Source: Isoperla grammatica (taxonomy: Eukaryota > Arthropoda > Insecta > Plecoptera > Perlodidae). From it: 64,000 bases of DNA. The stretch is taken from contig OX246738.1 of assembly GCA_945910005.1 (NCBI GenBank), positions 20,541,686 to 20,605,685 on the forward strand. Direction: 5' to 3'. This document shows positions 20,479 to 32,399 of the stretch, piece after piece (within the stretch, counting starts at the first letter, position 1; every line of letters begins with the position of its first letter). The translations under genes and the position numbers were made by a program. Under the pieces are notes generated by a model. It was not told the DNA's origin and made no database searches. It worked only from the letters and a program-made list of their open reading frames with translations.

Positions 20479-23389
20479 AGTAATTAATTTTTGACCCCGA
20501 TAGCTATTAAAACTAATATAACAAACATATTTCCATAAAATATCGGTAAATATTGGGTGTTGTTGTTAATTTTCTGAAGATTTGAAAACTGGAAGGTGGA
20601 TGTGTGTATAATATTTTTTCGTGTGGTTACTTGAGTATCAATAAACTCACCCAACTTGTTGTGGAGCGGTGGTTAATACTACAACTGACAGTGTCTATAG
20701 CTATTGTGGAGTCAATTTACCAACCAGTTTGGTTCATGTTTTACCATCATACATTGCTCCCTTATAAGTACAGAACCCGAAACTCAGTGATTTGTCTTTT
20801 TGTGTGTATGAGTTTCAGATTTCAGTTATATAGTTGTCGAGTCTGCCCGAACCACATGTTTTATTATCGGATTAAACAAATATATGAAGATATGGATTTT
20901 GAACTATTGAAATGTAATACAACTTGGTTTTGGTGATTCACTTCGATAATATTTGCATTTTGTGTCACTAAATATGGCAAAAGAAGAATAATAGCTATTA
21001 TATCTATTGGTTTTGTAACTTTTTTAAATTTGTCCATCATTGGTTAATTAAATTAAATACATTTTACGAGCTATTAATATAAAGCCCGTATGAATTCAAT
21101 TTACTTAATGTCATAAAAGTAAAATACAATAATCTTTTTGTATTATATTTTTTGTTATTATTTATGTTACAATGTAAACATTTGAATCAAGTTCCTATTT
21201 TATGACATTGGATGGCAGTGCATAGATACGTACACACTAAGCAATGTGTACTTGGTTTAATAAGAATTGCCTTGTTTCAATAAACACATTTCTTTACAGG
21301 CACAGACGGAACATAACATAATTTAAGTACACCAGCCTCTTCAGTGTATTTCCTAATTATCCACTTGAATTCATGTGCGCACTTGGGTAAGTACCGTACT
21401 GATACTGTGATGATGATTGCTAAGTGTGTATGTACATGTTTTGCAATGGGTTATTATAGAGCACTGTCATAATTTACATTTCATAAAAGCAGGGGATCGA
21501 ACCGAATATATTTTAATTTCGGTTCGGTTTTTGGTTTGGGAGAATTGTTTCGGTTCGGTTTTCAGTTCGGTTCGACCAAACAAAAAAAACGGCTCAGTTC
21601 GAACCGGTTTAAACCGGTTCGAACCGGTTCAGCAATGTTCGTATTTGACATTTTCAAAGTGAGGAAATAGCATAAAAATATCACTATTTTGTGGTTGTAA
21701 TACTGTATTATCGAATCTCTTACCTTCATGATCACGTTGCAGTCTTGTATCTGTTGCGTTACATTTAAAAAAGTTGCTGAACACATTTTTTTTTCTCCTA
21801 CCCATATCTACGAAACGGAAGCTGAAACGCGACTGACATAAAAGTAGCAGTGCATGGTTATTTGCCACACAAGTTTGCTTTACGTTCGAGGGTGGGGTTT
21901 GCACGTGTTCCGACTGCGGAGTCTCGTCTTAACCCTGTAGTTATCAGATTAGTGTCAACGGTCAAGAATCAACATAATATTTAATATTTATGTAGGCATA
22001 TTCGTCTCCAAGGTTCTTGATTGTTAACTTCCAGGAAAGTGGAAACCAAAATCTTTTTCGGTGCGTTTTGTGATCCGCCAAACAGACCTTCCAATTGTTA
22101 ACAAAATATCAACCAACTATCATGGTGCCGAAGGTTTGGACTTGCGAGTTGTGACAAGTGTTACCATTATTTATACTTTCCGTTCCTAATATTGAAAATA
22201 TAAAAGGAACTCAGCTGTCCATCGAGTATTGTCAATTGTCATCACAAACCTTTCAAAGGAAGACCTCCCAAATCATAGTGGAACAAAACGCAGAACTTCC
22301 AAAAATATTTTTTCTCTTGGCATTTTTTCTTTTAAATACCAGGGCTCAATTAGACTACTTTTCTTGAGGGATCAAAGAATTGGGTGAGTCGGACGTGTTA
22401 TTATAGTAATCATACTACCCATGTACAATTAAGTATAAGTTTAATAAAAGACTTTTCACTATTTACATACAACAAGGGGTTTGATTAAACCGAACCTTTC
22501 CTAACATGGAAAACACGTCCTTAGTCTAAGATAGCTGAGATAAGAGAGAGCACATTTCCTGTGGGAAATGGCTGTAGGGGAAATTTATTAACATTTCCCC
22601 TCCTTAGGTGACTAGTGTTTTAGACTAAGTTGTGCCATGTGTCCACTATGGCTTTCATCGATTGGCTAATTTAAATATTGTGCACTTGAGCTGATCAATC
22701 AGCTGTTGGCTGATTCCAGCCGAGTGCCGGCAACTCCAAGCTGTAGCCGTGAAGACGTCTAGTGCTGTGTCAGCATGGTGTGTTATTACACTGTGACGTA
22801 ACATCCTGGCTGGATGAAGGAATGCACTTTGAACGTCATGTTTTAGAGATGATAAGTTTAACTGTAATGCATGAATGTTCCATTACAGCTTACATTGACT
22901 CCAATAATCATCTACATTAATCGATACTGTTGTAGTTAATTGATTAATGTTGTGTTACCTATGATTGCCAATCCATGGACACTAGACATAGTTGGTTTTC
23001 ACCTGTTGAATGATTATGCTCATCAGCCAATATTGATGGAAAGCAATGACAATAATTATAATGATGAACTGCATTCCAGCGTTCATTACAATTTTAACCT
23101 ATACGCCTCTAAAATTGTCAAGAGATAGCGTTACTGTCGCCGCAAGGAGTGAGTGATGGCAGCTACGATGAGGTCGGTGGAGGCAACTTAACATAGCTAC
23201 TATATGCGTAACAACAGTGTTTATTAATTATATTAAAATCCAAGTAGCCAGTACTGTCGATATATATGTATTTGAAAGCCTGTACCAATGTAGAAGACCC
23301 GTGAGCCATTCATATACGATAAACATCCATAAATAACGATGTGTTTTACAAATATAACCTTGGATATGTAGTCTCGGCGTGCGGTTGGG
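20479..23389. other. Intron-like or intergenic AT-rich DNA
   Basis: No exon is supported. At about 21493-21640 the sequence is a chain of GGTTCGG and AACCGG words ending in a palindrome around GGTTTAAACC, which resembles the terminal region of some hAT transposons. At 22505-22645 short inverted words (ACTTAGTCTAA-like, and AAATTTATTAACATTTCCCC) suggest another small hairpin element. Confidence 0.4.
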
Positions 23390-23700
23390 CCGTGTAAATT
23401 CGCACCTTGCATTTTAGTGCATGCTACGAATTTGCGTTCAGTGCACTTTCTACAAAGAAAGTTTATTTTGATATTGTCCACAAAGGCTGCTACGCATGTT
23501 TAGAGAACTCTCGAACACATCCGATCATTAGTTTTTTGCCAATTGAGTATGAGAAAACAAAACAATATTCTAGAGCTGTATATCTCCGATGCGTGAATTG
23601 TCATAACAAGTTAACTATTACGTATATTATTTTGAAAACCATCTTTACAACAATAATTGATATGCCAACTAAATATTGTCATATAAGTTAAACCATAAAA
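23390..23700 (+). mobile_element. Single-arm copy of the 27.1-27.7 kb hairpin family
   Basis: The run from CGCACCTTGCATTTTAGTGC through the region with CATCCGATCATTAG and AATTGAG matches the right arm of the element at 27140-27705 with many substitutions. The facing arm is absent. Confidence 0.55.
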
Positions 23701-24705
23701 ATCAATACATAAACGGCTAGAACGTGGCAAATGAAGATGTGTAACATTCCTAGCGCACCGCGAATCTTGACAACGACCTTACCTTAGCGCTTCTCGTTAT
23801 GTCCGCTTGGAGCGTGTTGTTTCTTTTAACATGCGAATTAAAACAACTTAAATACAAATTTTAATCGAAATATTTTTCTTGAATCATCATTTATATAAAT
23901 ATGTTTACGTAACAATAATTAGTAAACTACCGTACAATATTATTCTAACCCTGACTATGAAGTGCTCTCCGCGCGGGGGGTTGGGTCCTATGGCCACTTT
24001 CTTACGCTTTATGTACAAGGAACGTTGACGCGATTTCACTCACATATTATTTATAACAGTGATAATATTACTTTACAAATGTTATTTTACGCTCAGACAA
24101 AGTCTTAAATTGATGACTTTCGAGGTGACAATGCTGACAAAATAATTGCGTTCTATCCACATCAAAATTTGTGAATGTTCGAAAATAAACATAATCGGAA
24201 TCTCCGTTCGACCTCTATCGCGGGACATACAAACTTCGACAAACAATTTAACAAAAACCGAGTACCATAAAAGTGGAATATAAACCCTCGCTGCATTTAT
24301 CTAAAACCCAGATAATATTTTCGCATAGCTTTTAATTTGGAACTACAGCCGATCACACAACGGTTAAAACACACAGCAGGGATCTTTCATTCGCACCGAT
24401 AACACAAGAACAATTGGCAGCGTTCCTTCAATTCCCAACTTCATTTCCTTGTTTTATATAAAGATTAATATGCCGGAGTATAGAAGCGATATATAGAACC
24501 GTTCCCATAGGAAATTTTAAAATGCAAGCAACTATTGAAGTGTGACGAGGAACGAAGCCAGCAGTGAGGATGACTTATTCCCTTAATGATCTCATCAACT
24601 CTTCGTCCCCCTCCCTCCCCCCCCCCCCTCCATCCTACAGTCACGCAGCCTCTCCTCAAATGTACCACCCAGGAACAAATCAATATTAAATCTTGTCGTA
24701 TTCTT
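23701..24705. other. AT-rich DNA without recognised feature
   Basis: No gene or repeat could be defined, apart from a C-rich run at about 24609-24629. Confidence 0.5.
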
Positions 24706-25075
24706 TCGCGGCCGGAGTCATTATTAAAACTTGACTGTCGGGTTTGGCCGCGTCCACCGATAAAAATATCTTGACGTTTCGGGTCGATTGCACGTTCCAT
24801 CTTCAGAAGATATATTCTATAATTGTGCACACACGGAACAGACCTACTCAATTCAGCCCGTCCGTGGAGTCAACCCAAACTAGTTGTACTTTTATTTTCT
24901 TAGTAAGTTTATCAACTTGTTGGGGCTGACTCTCACGAACGGGCTGGATTGAGTAGGTTTGTTCCGAGTGTGCACTCTTCTAGGATATATCTTCTGAAGA
25001 CGGACCGTGCAATCGACCCGAAACGTCGAGATATTTTTATCGATGGACGCGGCGAAACCCGACAGCCAAGTTTAA
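24706..25075. mobile_element. Inverted-repeat element with ~170-bp arms
   Basis: The left arm (about 24728-24885) includes GACTGTCGGGTTTGGCCGCG, GACGTTTCGGGTCGATTGCA and ACTCAATTCAGCCCGTCC. The complements appear in reverse order at about 24917-25070. The loop is about 30 bp. Several mismatches show it is not recent. Noncoding foldback or MITE-like element; a fragment recurs near 18275. Confidence 0.75.
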
Positions 25076-25690
25076 AAAATGTCAATATTAACTAAACTTC
25101 CAATGCTTCAAAGTATATCGATTATCTTGCACTGTAATGAACTTCTAAAGCAAAGTTAAGTGTAATTGCATGCAAAAGAAATTAAGTACCCACATTTGTA
25201 GTATTCTACTACTGGAACTACGAAGTTTGAGTAAGACTTGGTTAACATTACTGACAATGTAAACAGGTAGTTGAAATTACGTGTGAACGCTTGAAATTTG
25301 CTACACTGGTATCCGAAATCTATATCTTAGGTAATTTACGGGGGTGGCCAAGTCAACCCTCCTCAATCTTTATCGTGTGAACGCAGCCCAGTTGTCCACA
25401 TTGATAATTGTTCATTGTTGCATCATAACCTCACTTGCATCAAGAGTCTTATAAGTCGGTATGGCCACAGATCAATTGATAGTTTGCATGTGACGTCACA
25501 GCTGCTATACTGGGGTCATTAATCATTAGAGAAGATGAGGGGGGGTGATTTTTTAATTGCATAAAGACAATGTTTATAATTTAAAATACATATGAAATAA
25601 AGTTAAAATCACAAATTCCCCAAAAAATCAATGTTTGTAAAGAAAAACAAAAAACGATCCCAATTAAACTAGTTTTTGGTTTCTATTACA

Positions 25691-26000
25691 ATAGGGCACT
25701 AGCAGCACCAAAAGACAACAATGAAACAAATGAGTTGAATCGATGGACAAACAACAAGCTGTCAAAAAATAATTTCGTCTGATTTTGGAAAACAAAACAA
25801 AAAACAAACAAATACACATACAAAACTTTCACTTAGACGTTGTCTATCATTAAAAGTTTTAAATTGCGAGCAGTTACTATTGCTACACATGTTTTTATTT
25901 CAATGGTTGCAATTTTATTATTTTGACAGCTGATTGCTTGTCCATCAGTTCATTTCATTTGTTTCATTGTTGTCTTTGGTGTTGCTAGTGCCCTATTGGC
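25691..26000. mobile_element. Inverted repeat with ~80-bp arms
   Basis: CAATAGGGCACTAGCAGCAC and on to GACAAACAACAAGCTGTCAAAA (25691-25770) face their complement at about 25921-26000, with a spacer of about 150 bp. Probably a small nonautonomous DNA transposon. Confidence 0.7.
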
Positions 26001-26014
26001 TTCAACTGTATCTC

Positions 26015-26430
26015 TATGGCAATATGAAAGACCGTATGACAGCAGCGCTGCGAATGTTCCTGTCCACACAAATGTCATTATGCCCCTCATTTGACGCATG
26101 CAATTATAATGTCGTGGAAATACAGATGGCTGTGGGACGGCTTAACCTTACCTGCGCGCGAAGAGTGTGGTAGACTGTGTTATTCCGTCAACCATTGTAC
26201 TAGGTTTCACTTGTTTTTTGGATACTTCAGCTGATTTTCATTTTAATAACATAAAATTTACTAATTATTAAGTTTTAAGTGCTTAAGTATGTCAATAATA
26301 AAAATTACTGTAAATAATATATTAGGCATATAAGATTTGTAGCACTTAACTGAAGCTGGGCTAGATATAATAGGTCAAGTGAACGTCAACGCTCACAGCG
26401 CACTCTACCTGTGTTACCTGTGTTTCGGTG
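26015..26430 (+). repeat. Dispersed repeat, copy 1 (inverted copy at 29925)
   Basis: The run containing AAGACCGTATGACAGCAGCG, CAGATGGCTGTGGGACGGCT, GTTTCACTTG and CTCACAGCGCACTCTACCTG is found in reverse complement at 29925-30312. The family is unknown and no coding sequence is seen. Confidence 0.75.
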
Positions 26431-27139
26431 TTTCCATACTGAAACATAGCACCAGTGTGGCCGCCAAGCACATCGTTGTAAGGTTCCTGCAAACCATCAA
26501 TAGTTATGTGAGCGTATCGCAGTCGTCAGCAGTCCAAGTATGCAGTCAAATCCATATTACTTTTACCGGACACTTTGAGTTTAGCAAATGAAATTGAGGT
26601 TATGTTGACATAACTATTCATGTTTACTAACGCATTGCCTTCGAAACTCACCGTTCATGAGAACCTAAGATTTAGGTGGCTGCATTAACATAGGCGCTCC
26701 TGTTGGAACGTAGGTAGACCATAGACCATGGACTTATAATAGTAACTTGATATACTTCTCTGGAAGGATGGTAATTCCTGTGCCGTGTGAACGCTCGTAG
26801 CTTATCCTGGTACTATTTCTCCAAGTATAGAAACTTAATAAGGAATTTATACAAATTTGTAATTTGTGTAATTTGTGAGCAGACTTATTTTAAGGCATAC
26901 ATCAGACTAACTTTGACGTAATTTGCGACGATTACCGTAGAAAGAATAGGGGTCAATAGTTGTACGTAGATTACAACAACACAGAAATGGCACCCCTTAT
27001 TTTCTACTGCTCTAGTCTAGATATTGGACGACTTGCGATGTACCCGCCCCCAGACGTCACGCAGCAATATGGCGCCGCAAGTGAGTCAACATTCGCAAAC
27101 AGTTACGGATTCTCGCGTATACCACTCGACACTTATCTT

Positions 27140-27705
27140 TTCATGTTGGTTTCAAAATAATAGACACAGTAGTTTACTAGTTACAAGAAATCACGTATCG
27201 AAAACGGAAAAGTTGACAATACGAGTTTTTTGTATCCACTTCAATCTTATGTTATCTTATCTAATTACTTATCATCGGATTTTGATGGGAGTCATTTAAA
27301 AATACGCAGGCAACCTGTAAGACTAGAAATAAATAAACTTTCTAGATAGAAAGTGAGTGCACTGAACGAAAATTTGCAGCATGCACCAATATGCAAGGTG
27401 TGTAGTTTCAGGGTCCAAACGACGGTCTTACGAGCTATTAGGCCGTGAAAACGACGCACCCTGCATATTGGTGCATGCTGTACATTTTCGTTCGGGGCAC
27501 TTTCTATCAAGAAAGTGTATTTCTTTCGAGTCTTACAGGTTGCATACTTATTTAAAAATAACTCTCGTCAAAATCCGATGATCTAGTTTTCCGCTAATTG
27601 AGGTGGATAAGACAAAACTCGTAGTGTCGAATTATTTCATGTTTGATGCGTGAATTCATACAACAGGTTAACGACTGTTTCTATAATTTTGAAACCATCA
27701 TGACA
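27140..27705. mobile_element. Large hairpin element (~250-bp arms)
   Basis: The left arm (about 27140-27408) and right arm (about 27452-27705) are inverted copies. Matching words include GCAACCTGTAAGACT, AATATGCAAGGTG/CACCCTGCATATT, CATGCACCAATATGC and ATCGGATTTTGA. The spacer is about 45 bp. The arms have diverged moderately. No coding sequence. Confidence 0.75.
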
Positions 27706-27904
27706 AAAACCGTTAAAATGTGGCCTAAATACGCTTTCATAACGGTTTTATCTTCGAAATGAATAATATATCAGCTAGATCGAGATAAGTGTCGTGTGGT
27801 GTTCGTGAGAATACGCGCAGAAAGTACGGACTTAGCCTCACTTGTCCCTAGTCAGCCAGTGCTCGCCACAAGCTCCTCCCACCTGAAGTCGTCATCCGTT
27901 GATT

Positions 27905-28000
27905 ACCTGGAACGGTGGGCGTGGCTATAAGGCTTGTGCACTTTACTCGGCGGAAGACTACATTCACGAATGTGCGTAAGAACGCCAGGAAAGTAAGTAA
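27905..28000 (+). promoter_or_regulatory. Possible core promoter and first-exon donor
   Basis: GGTGGGCGTGGC (a GC/CACCC-type box) lies directly before TATAAGG at about 27926, followed about 30 bp later by TTTACTCGG. About 60 bp further, CCAGGAAA is followed by GTAAGTAAG, a good 5' splice site. The order promoter box, TATA, start and donor is suggestive only; no coding frame supports it. Confidence 0.3.
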
Positions 28001-28002
28001 GA

Positions 28003-28680
28003 AAATCAACTGTATCCCTTTACCCTAACGTTGGCAGTAAGGAAATCAACTATTTCCCTTTACCCCAACGTTGGCAGTAAGGGAATCAACTATTTCCTTT
28101 TACACCAACGTTGGCAGTAAGGGAATCAACTATCTCCCTTTACACCAACGTTGGCAGGAAGGGAATCAACTATTGCCCTTCACACCAACGTTGGCAGTAA
28201 GGAAATCAACTGTTTCCCTTTACACCAACGTTGGCAGTAAGGGAATCAACTGTTTCCCCTTACACTAACGTTGGCAGTAAGGGAATAAACTATTTCCCTT
28301 AACACCAACGTTGGGAGTAAGGGAATCAACTATCCAACGTTGGGAGTAAGGAAATCAACTATTTCCGTTACACCAACGTTGGGAGTAAGGGAATCAACTA
28401 TTTTCCTTAACACCAACGTTGGGAGTAAGGGAATCAACTATTTCCCTTTACACTAACGTTGGCAGTAAGGGAATCAACTATTTCCCTTTACACTAACGTT
28501 GGCAGTAAGGGAATCAACTTTTTCCCTTTACACCAACGTTGGGAGTAAGGAAATCAACTGTTTTCCTTTACACCAACGTTGGGAGTAAGGGAATCAACTA
28601 TTTCCCTTTACACTAACGTAAGGAGTAAAGGAATCAACTATTTCCCTTTACACCAACGTTGGCAGTAAGGGAATAGGCAA
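28003..28680 (+). repeat. 40-bp minisatellite, ~17 copies
   Basis: The unit runs AACGTTGGCAGTAAGGGAAT then CAACTATTTCCCTTTACACC. About 17 copies, slightly diverged, one shortened. Each unit carries GCAGTAAGG, a 5' splice-site-like word, and the array starts at GTAAGTAAG near 27992. Confidence 0.95.
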
Positions 28681-29170
28681 TAAGGGACCGCTCCATTAGT
28701 TTTAAGTTCGCTGAGTAAAAACACTGTATTGATACTTTCTGTCCATTAGATAAAACTGGCTGGGTAAACATTTCCATCAATATCGTGTGATAGACTTAGT
28801 CATTGTCAGCTGATTCATAACAAGATCACATTTGGTACGATTGGCAGGGCGGTAACACAGTTTATCATAGATTCAACTAAGTAGTAAGAAATTCTGCAGG
28901 TAACAATGTCTTTCTGTACGTTTGTTTCATATAGTTCCGTTTGTTGTGATTAGGCCTATAAATACAGTGGAATTATTTATCTTGCATCTGTCAGATTTGG
29001 GTTTCATGAAAAGCGATGAGATTATTTTTTATCGAGTCAATGAACTCACGATGATAAGAACTGCAAACCTCCACTTTGCCTTTCATGCAGTTTTGAAAAA
29101 GGGTTGACTTGATGGACCTCAAAATGTTTTGAAAACTATTATAAGTTATTAAGTAAGCGTAGCGGGCGTC
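28681..29170. other. AT-rich DNA without recognised feature
   Basis: Nothing beyond ordinary AT-rich sequence was recognised. Confidence 0.5.
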
Positions 29171-29800
29171 TCATTCTACTTCTATGGCACTCGTTCTGAT
29201 TGTTTTCTTTCTGTCTCGCGATAGCGGTCGAACGGAAAGTCCGATCAAGTTGAAATGTGGAACATCAATGTGAATTGAACGCAATTAGTTTTGTGGCAAA
29301 ATCGTTCGAAAAGTTACAGTTACAATACAATTCTTGAAACATATTCTTCTGAAACAAAATGGCGGCAAAATATGAGAGAGCCGTTTTAATAAAGATTGAA
29401 ATTTTATATTATAACGATTGTTGTTTAATAAAGATTGTGATTGTACTAACGTTAAACAATCGTCACAAACAACAGCTGGAGCTTAATCAACTTTCCCTAA
29501 GACAAGAAGTTATGAATTTGAATCTTACCAAAAGTAAAAAAAGTAAAAACTTATGCCTGAACGGGATTTGAACCCGGGACCTTCTGTAATGGAAGCAGGG
29601 ATCTTTACCACTAATCTCGTGATAGCGATCGAACGGAGAGGCCGATCAAGTTGAAATTGAAACATCCACAAGCCTCGATATGCATTCAATGTGAATAGTA
29701 TTGTGGTAGAATTGTTTCTTAAGAGAAAAAGTTACACAATAGTTACTGGAAAATGTTTTTATTAAACAAAATGACCGCAAAATGTGCTGAAAGCGATATT
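29171..29800. repeat. Two diverged copies of a dispersed repeat around a tRNA-like sequence
   Basis: CGATAGCGGTCGAACGGAAA followed by GTCCGATCAAGTTGAAA (about 29218) recurs near 29620 as GATAGCGATCGAACGGAGAG, and again at 58453 in a third copy. CACAAGCCTCGAT and ATGTGAATTGAACGC-like words follow in each. The family is unknown. Confidence 0.6.
29554..29626 (-). pseudogene. tRNA-like sequence (tRNA-Gly-like pseudogene or SINE head)
   Basis: The minus strand has a good B box (GGTTCAAATCC at 29564-29574) in a CCCGGG...CCCG T-arm, a D-arm-like TTAGTGGTAAAG and an anticodon-loop-like CTTCCATT (would read TCC, Gly). The acceptor ends (GCTATCA and TCAGGCA) do not pair and the anticodon stem has mismatches. 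T runs follow about 10 nt downstream, as in a polymerase III terminator. Probably a decayed tRNA or the tRNA-derived head of a SINE. Confidence 0.5.
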
Positions 29801-29924
29801 TTTTAAAAAATTTCCCGTGATGAATATGTTCATTTTATGGCAATTTGATAAGTATTGGCTAAGTTACACAAAAGTTACCCGACATTTTTTTTGTAACACA
29901 GTAACGGCAAAATGTGAGATGGAA

Positions 29925-30312
29925 TGACAGGTAGAGTGCGCTGTGAGCGATGACGTTCAGTTTACCTATTATATCTAGCTCAACTACAATTAAGTGCTCC
30001 AAATCTGATATGCCTAATACATTATTTACAGTAGTTTTGATTATTGACACAGCATTTAAAACTTAATTCTTAATGAGTGTTATGTAATTAAAGTAACAAT
30101 CAGCTGAAGAATCCAAAAAAACAAGTGAAACCTAGTAAAATCGCTAACAGAATGACACAGTCTACTATACTCTTCGCGTGCGGGTAAGGTAAAGCCGTCC
30201 CACAGCCATCTGTAATTACACGACATCATTATTGCATGCGTCAAGTGAGGGGAATACTGACATTTGTGTGAACAGAAATGTTTGCAGCGCTACGATACGG
30301 TCTCCCATATAA
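29925..30312 (-). repeat. Dispersed repeat, copy 2 (inverted relative to 26015)
   Basis: Reverse-complement copy of 26015-26430, with CAGGTAGAGTGCGCTGTGAG at its start and CAGCGCTACGATACGGTCT near its end. Confidence 0.75.
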
Positions 30313-30833
30313 TAGTACATTTTTGTCCGGTCACAAATATACTAATTTAAAACGATCTGTTACGTATTAGAACCAAAAATTACATTTGAATTACTCTCAA
30401 TCAGTGTTAGTAATGGTGGCGGATCGTATAGAAAACACCAACAAAAATCTTACCAACGCACATTGAACGACATTCAACAATGACGGGAAGTGTAATAGCT
30501 ATGGAACTGGGAAACATTTTTGCAATGCGCATTCTTGTATTGTTCAAATTGTTGTTTATACGCATATATCTTTATCTCAGTGAACAATGACGATAGCTTT
30601 GAAAAGTTTTTGCCAGAAAGTTTGTAGACAGACATGTACGCGCTCGCTTATCAACGCGTCACACAGAGCGTTTTCCTAGTGTACTAATACCACAATGAAA
30701 CAAAACGTGTACGTAAACAATAATTTATTCAGGTGTTTTAGAAAACCTTCATAGGTATAAACTCTTTATTTAAACTTTGCGTCCTTATTTTTGTCCCGTC
30801 CTCTTTTTTTTTTACAACTAAAACAACTAAAAC
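30313..30833. other. AT-rich DNA without recognised feature
   Basis: Nothing recognised except a T-rich run near 30806. Confidence 0.5.
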
Positions 30834-30834
30834 A

Positions 30835-31033
<199 letters not shown>

Positions 31034-32234
31034 CTCCAGTCGATCTGTTGTCCTGCCGTTGAGGTTACTGCGGGCTGACAAGTTGAAGCTGTTTCATGAT
31101 TGTGGACAAGCAAGAATGTCTTCACTCTGCCGTCTAGTCTTATATTATCGGATGGATCCAGGACTAGTTCGGTGTTGTTTGTCTATATTGTGTCCTGTTG
31201 TTGGCTGGGCCCTGGACCGTTGCAAACCTAGGCCTCCCATGACCCAAGGAAGTAAATTACAAAATTACGTAAGTTGTTATTCTAGAATAAAGGATGGAGT
31301 GGACTGGAGATTAACCTATTGTACCAAATAACCAAGGCCTACCATAGATCTAGGTCGCTGCACGTTTTTGCTAACTGTCTAGGTACCACTATGCGCTTCG
31401 CATTTACTCCGCTAGTTGTAAATCCAGTAGACCTTGTCTAGGTCCTAGCTAGGTGATTTTACCGAGTAGGTCTCTAATAGAGCGAGTACAACATGTAACG
31501 TGTGTTGTGTTGCGCACCTAAATTCTCATAGATTAAAGCCGCGAGAAGATAACAGAGTGTTATCTGAGGTACTTCCACTAGAGTAGTTTAAGGAGAGAAC
31601 TTCTCTATCGGCTCTACTCCGTCATATGTCTTTCAAACAATGATAGTTTCAATACTATTGCAACAGGTGGTAGCACCCAATCGCAAACATTTTGAAAATG
31701 TTTTCAGAAAATGTTTCCCGTGTCGCGACAACTTTAGCTTGGGCCACCGATAGTCTGTTGTCTGAAAATTATAATCATAATGAGCACACTGCTTTAAAAA
31801 AATAAAAAAATTTTATTCCAAACTTAAAATATAATATAAAATGTCGTAAATGTAGCTTGAGTATTGAAGAAACACTGGGAAGACGTACGAATGTTCACTG
31901 GTTATTAGTAGAATTGAATCCCAGCATTCCTAATGAATGAGAATAACATGGTTGACTGATCAAACCACCGTTTTCAGAATTCTTAAGCATGCGATACAAA
32001 CAAGGTTTATTTGAAACTGAAACATTGACTTCTGAATTCTTCAAATTCTTCATTTTTAAGCCGCCGGTACCGGCAATATTGCTACTTTAATTCACAATCA
32101 CGTCAACTAAGTTTTGTAAAACATAATTTATTTGATCAGCAATTTTTAAAGCGGTTCAAGAACATAATTTGTGTACAGTCTTTTAACTGCGAAATCTCAC
32201 GATGGTGTTTTCTGAAATAATTATTTTAATCGCC
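31034..32234. other. AT-rich DNA without recognised feature
   Basis: No gene or repeat is supported. A 90-codon open frame at 31059-31331 has no recognisable features. Confidence 0.5.
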
Positions 32235-32399
32235 GGTGTCCCAGGGATCGCTTACCCCCGAGCTCACATACCCCCCGGTAAACCAGCTCTAGGGTACGAC
32301 TACCACCCGGGAAACAAACTCTAGGGTACAATTACCCTCCCGGTAAACCAGCTCTAGGGTACAAATACCCCCACCAGGGATCAATTACCCCCAATAGAA

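Noticed and set aside
21493..21843. Possible hAT element: CAGGGG start, GGTTCGG chain, CATAAAAG on both sides
   Set aside because: The right end (GCGACTGA) does not mirror the left, so the 8-bp match may be chance in AT-rich DNA.
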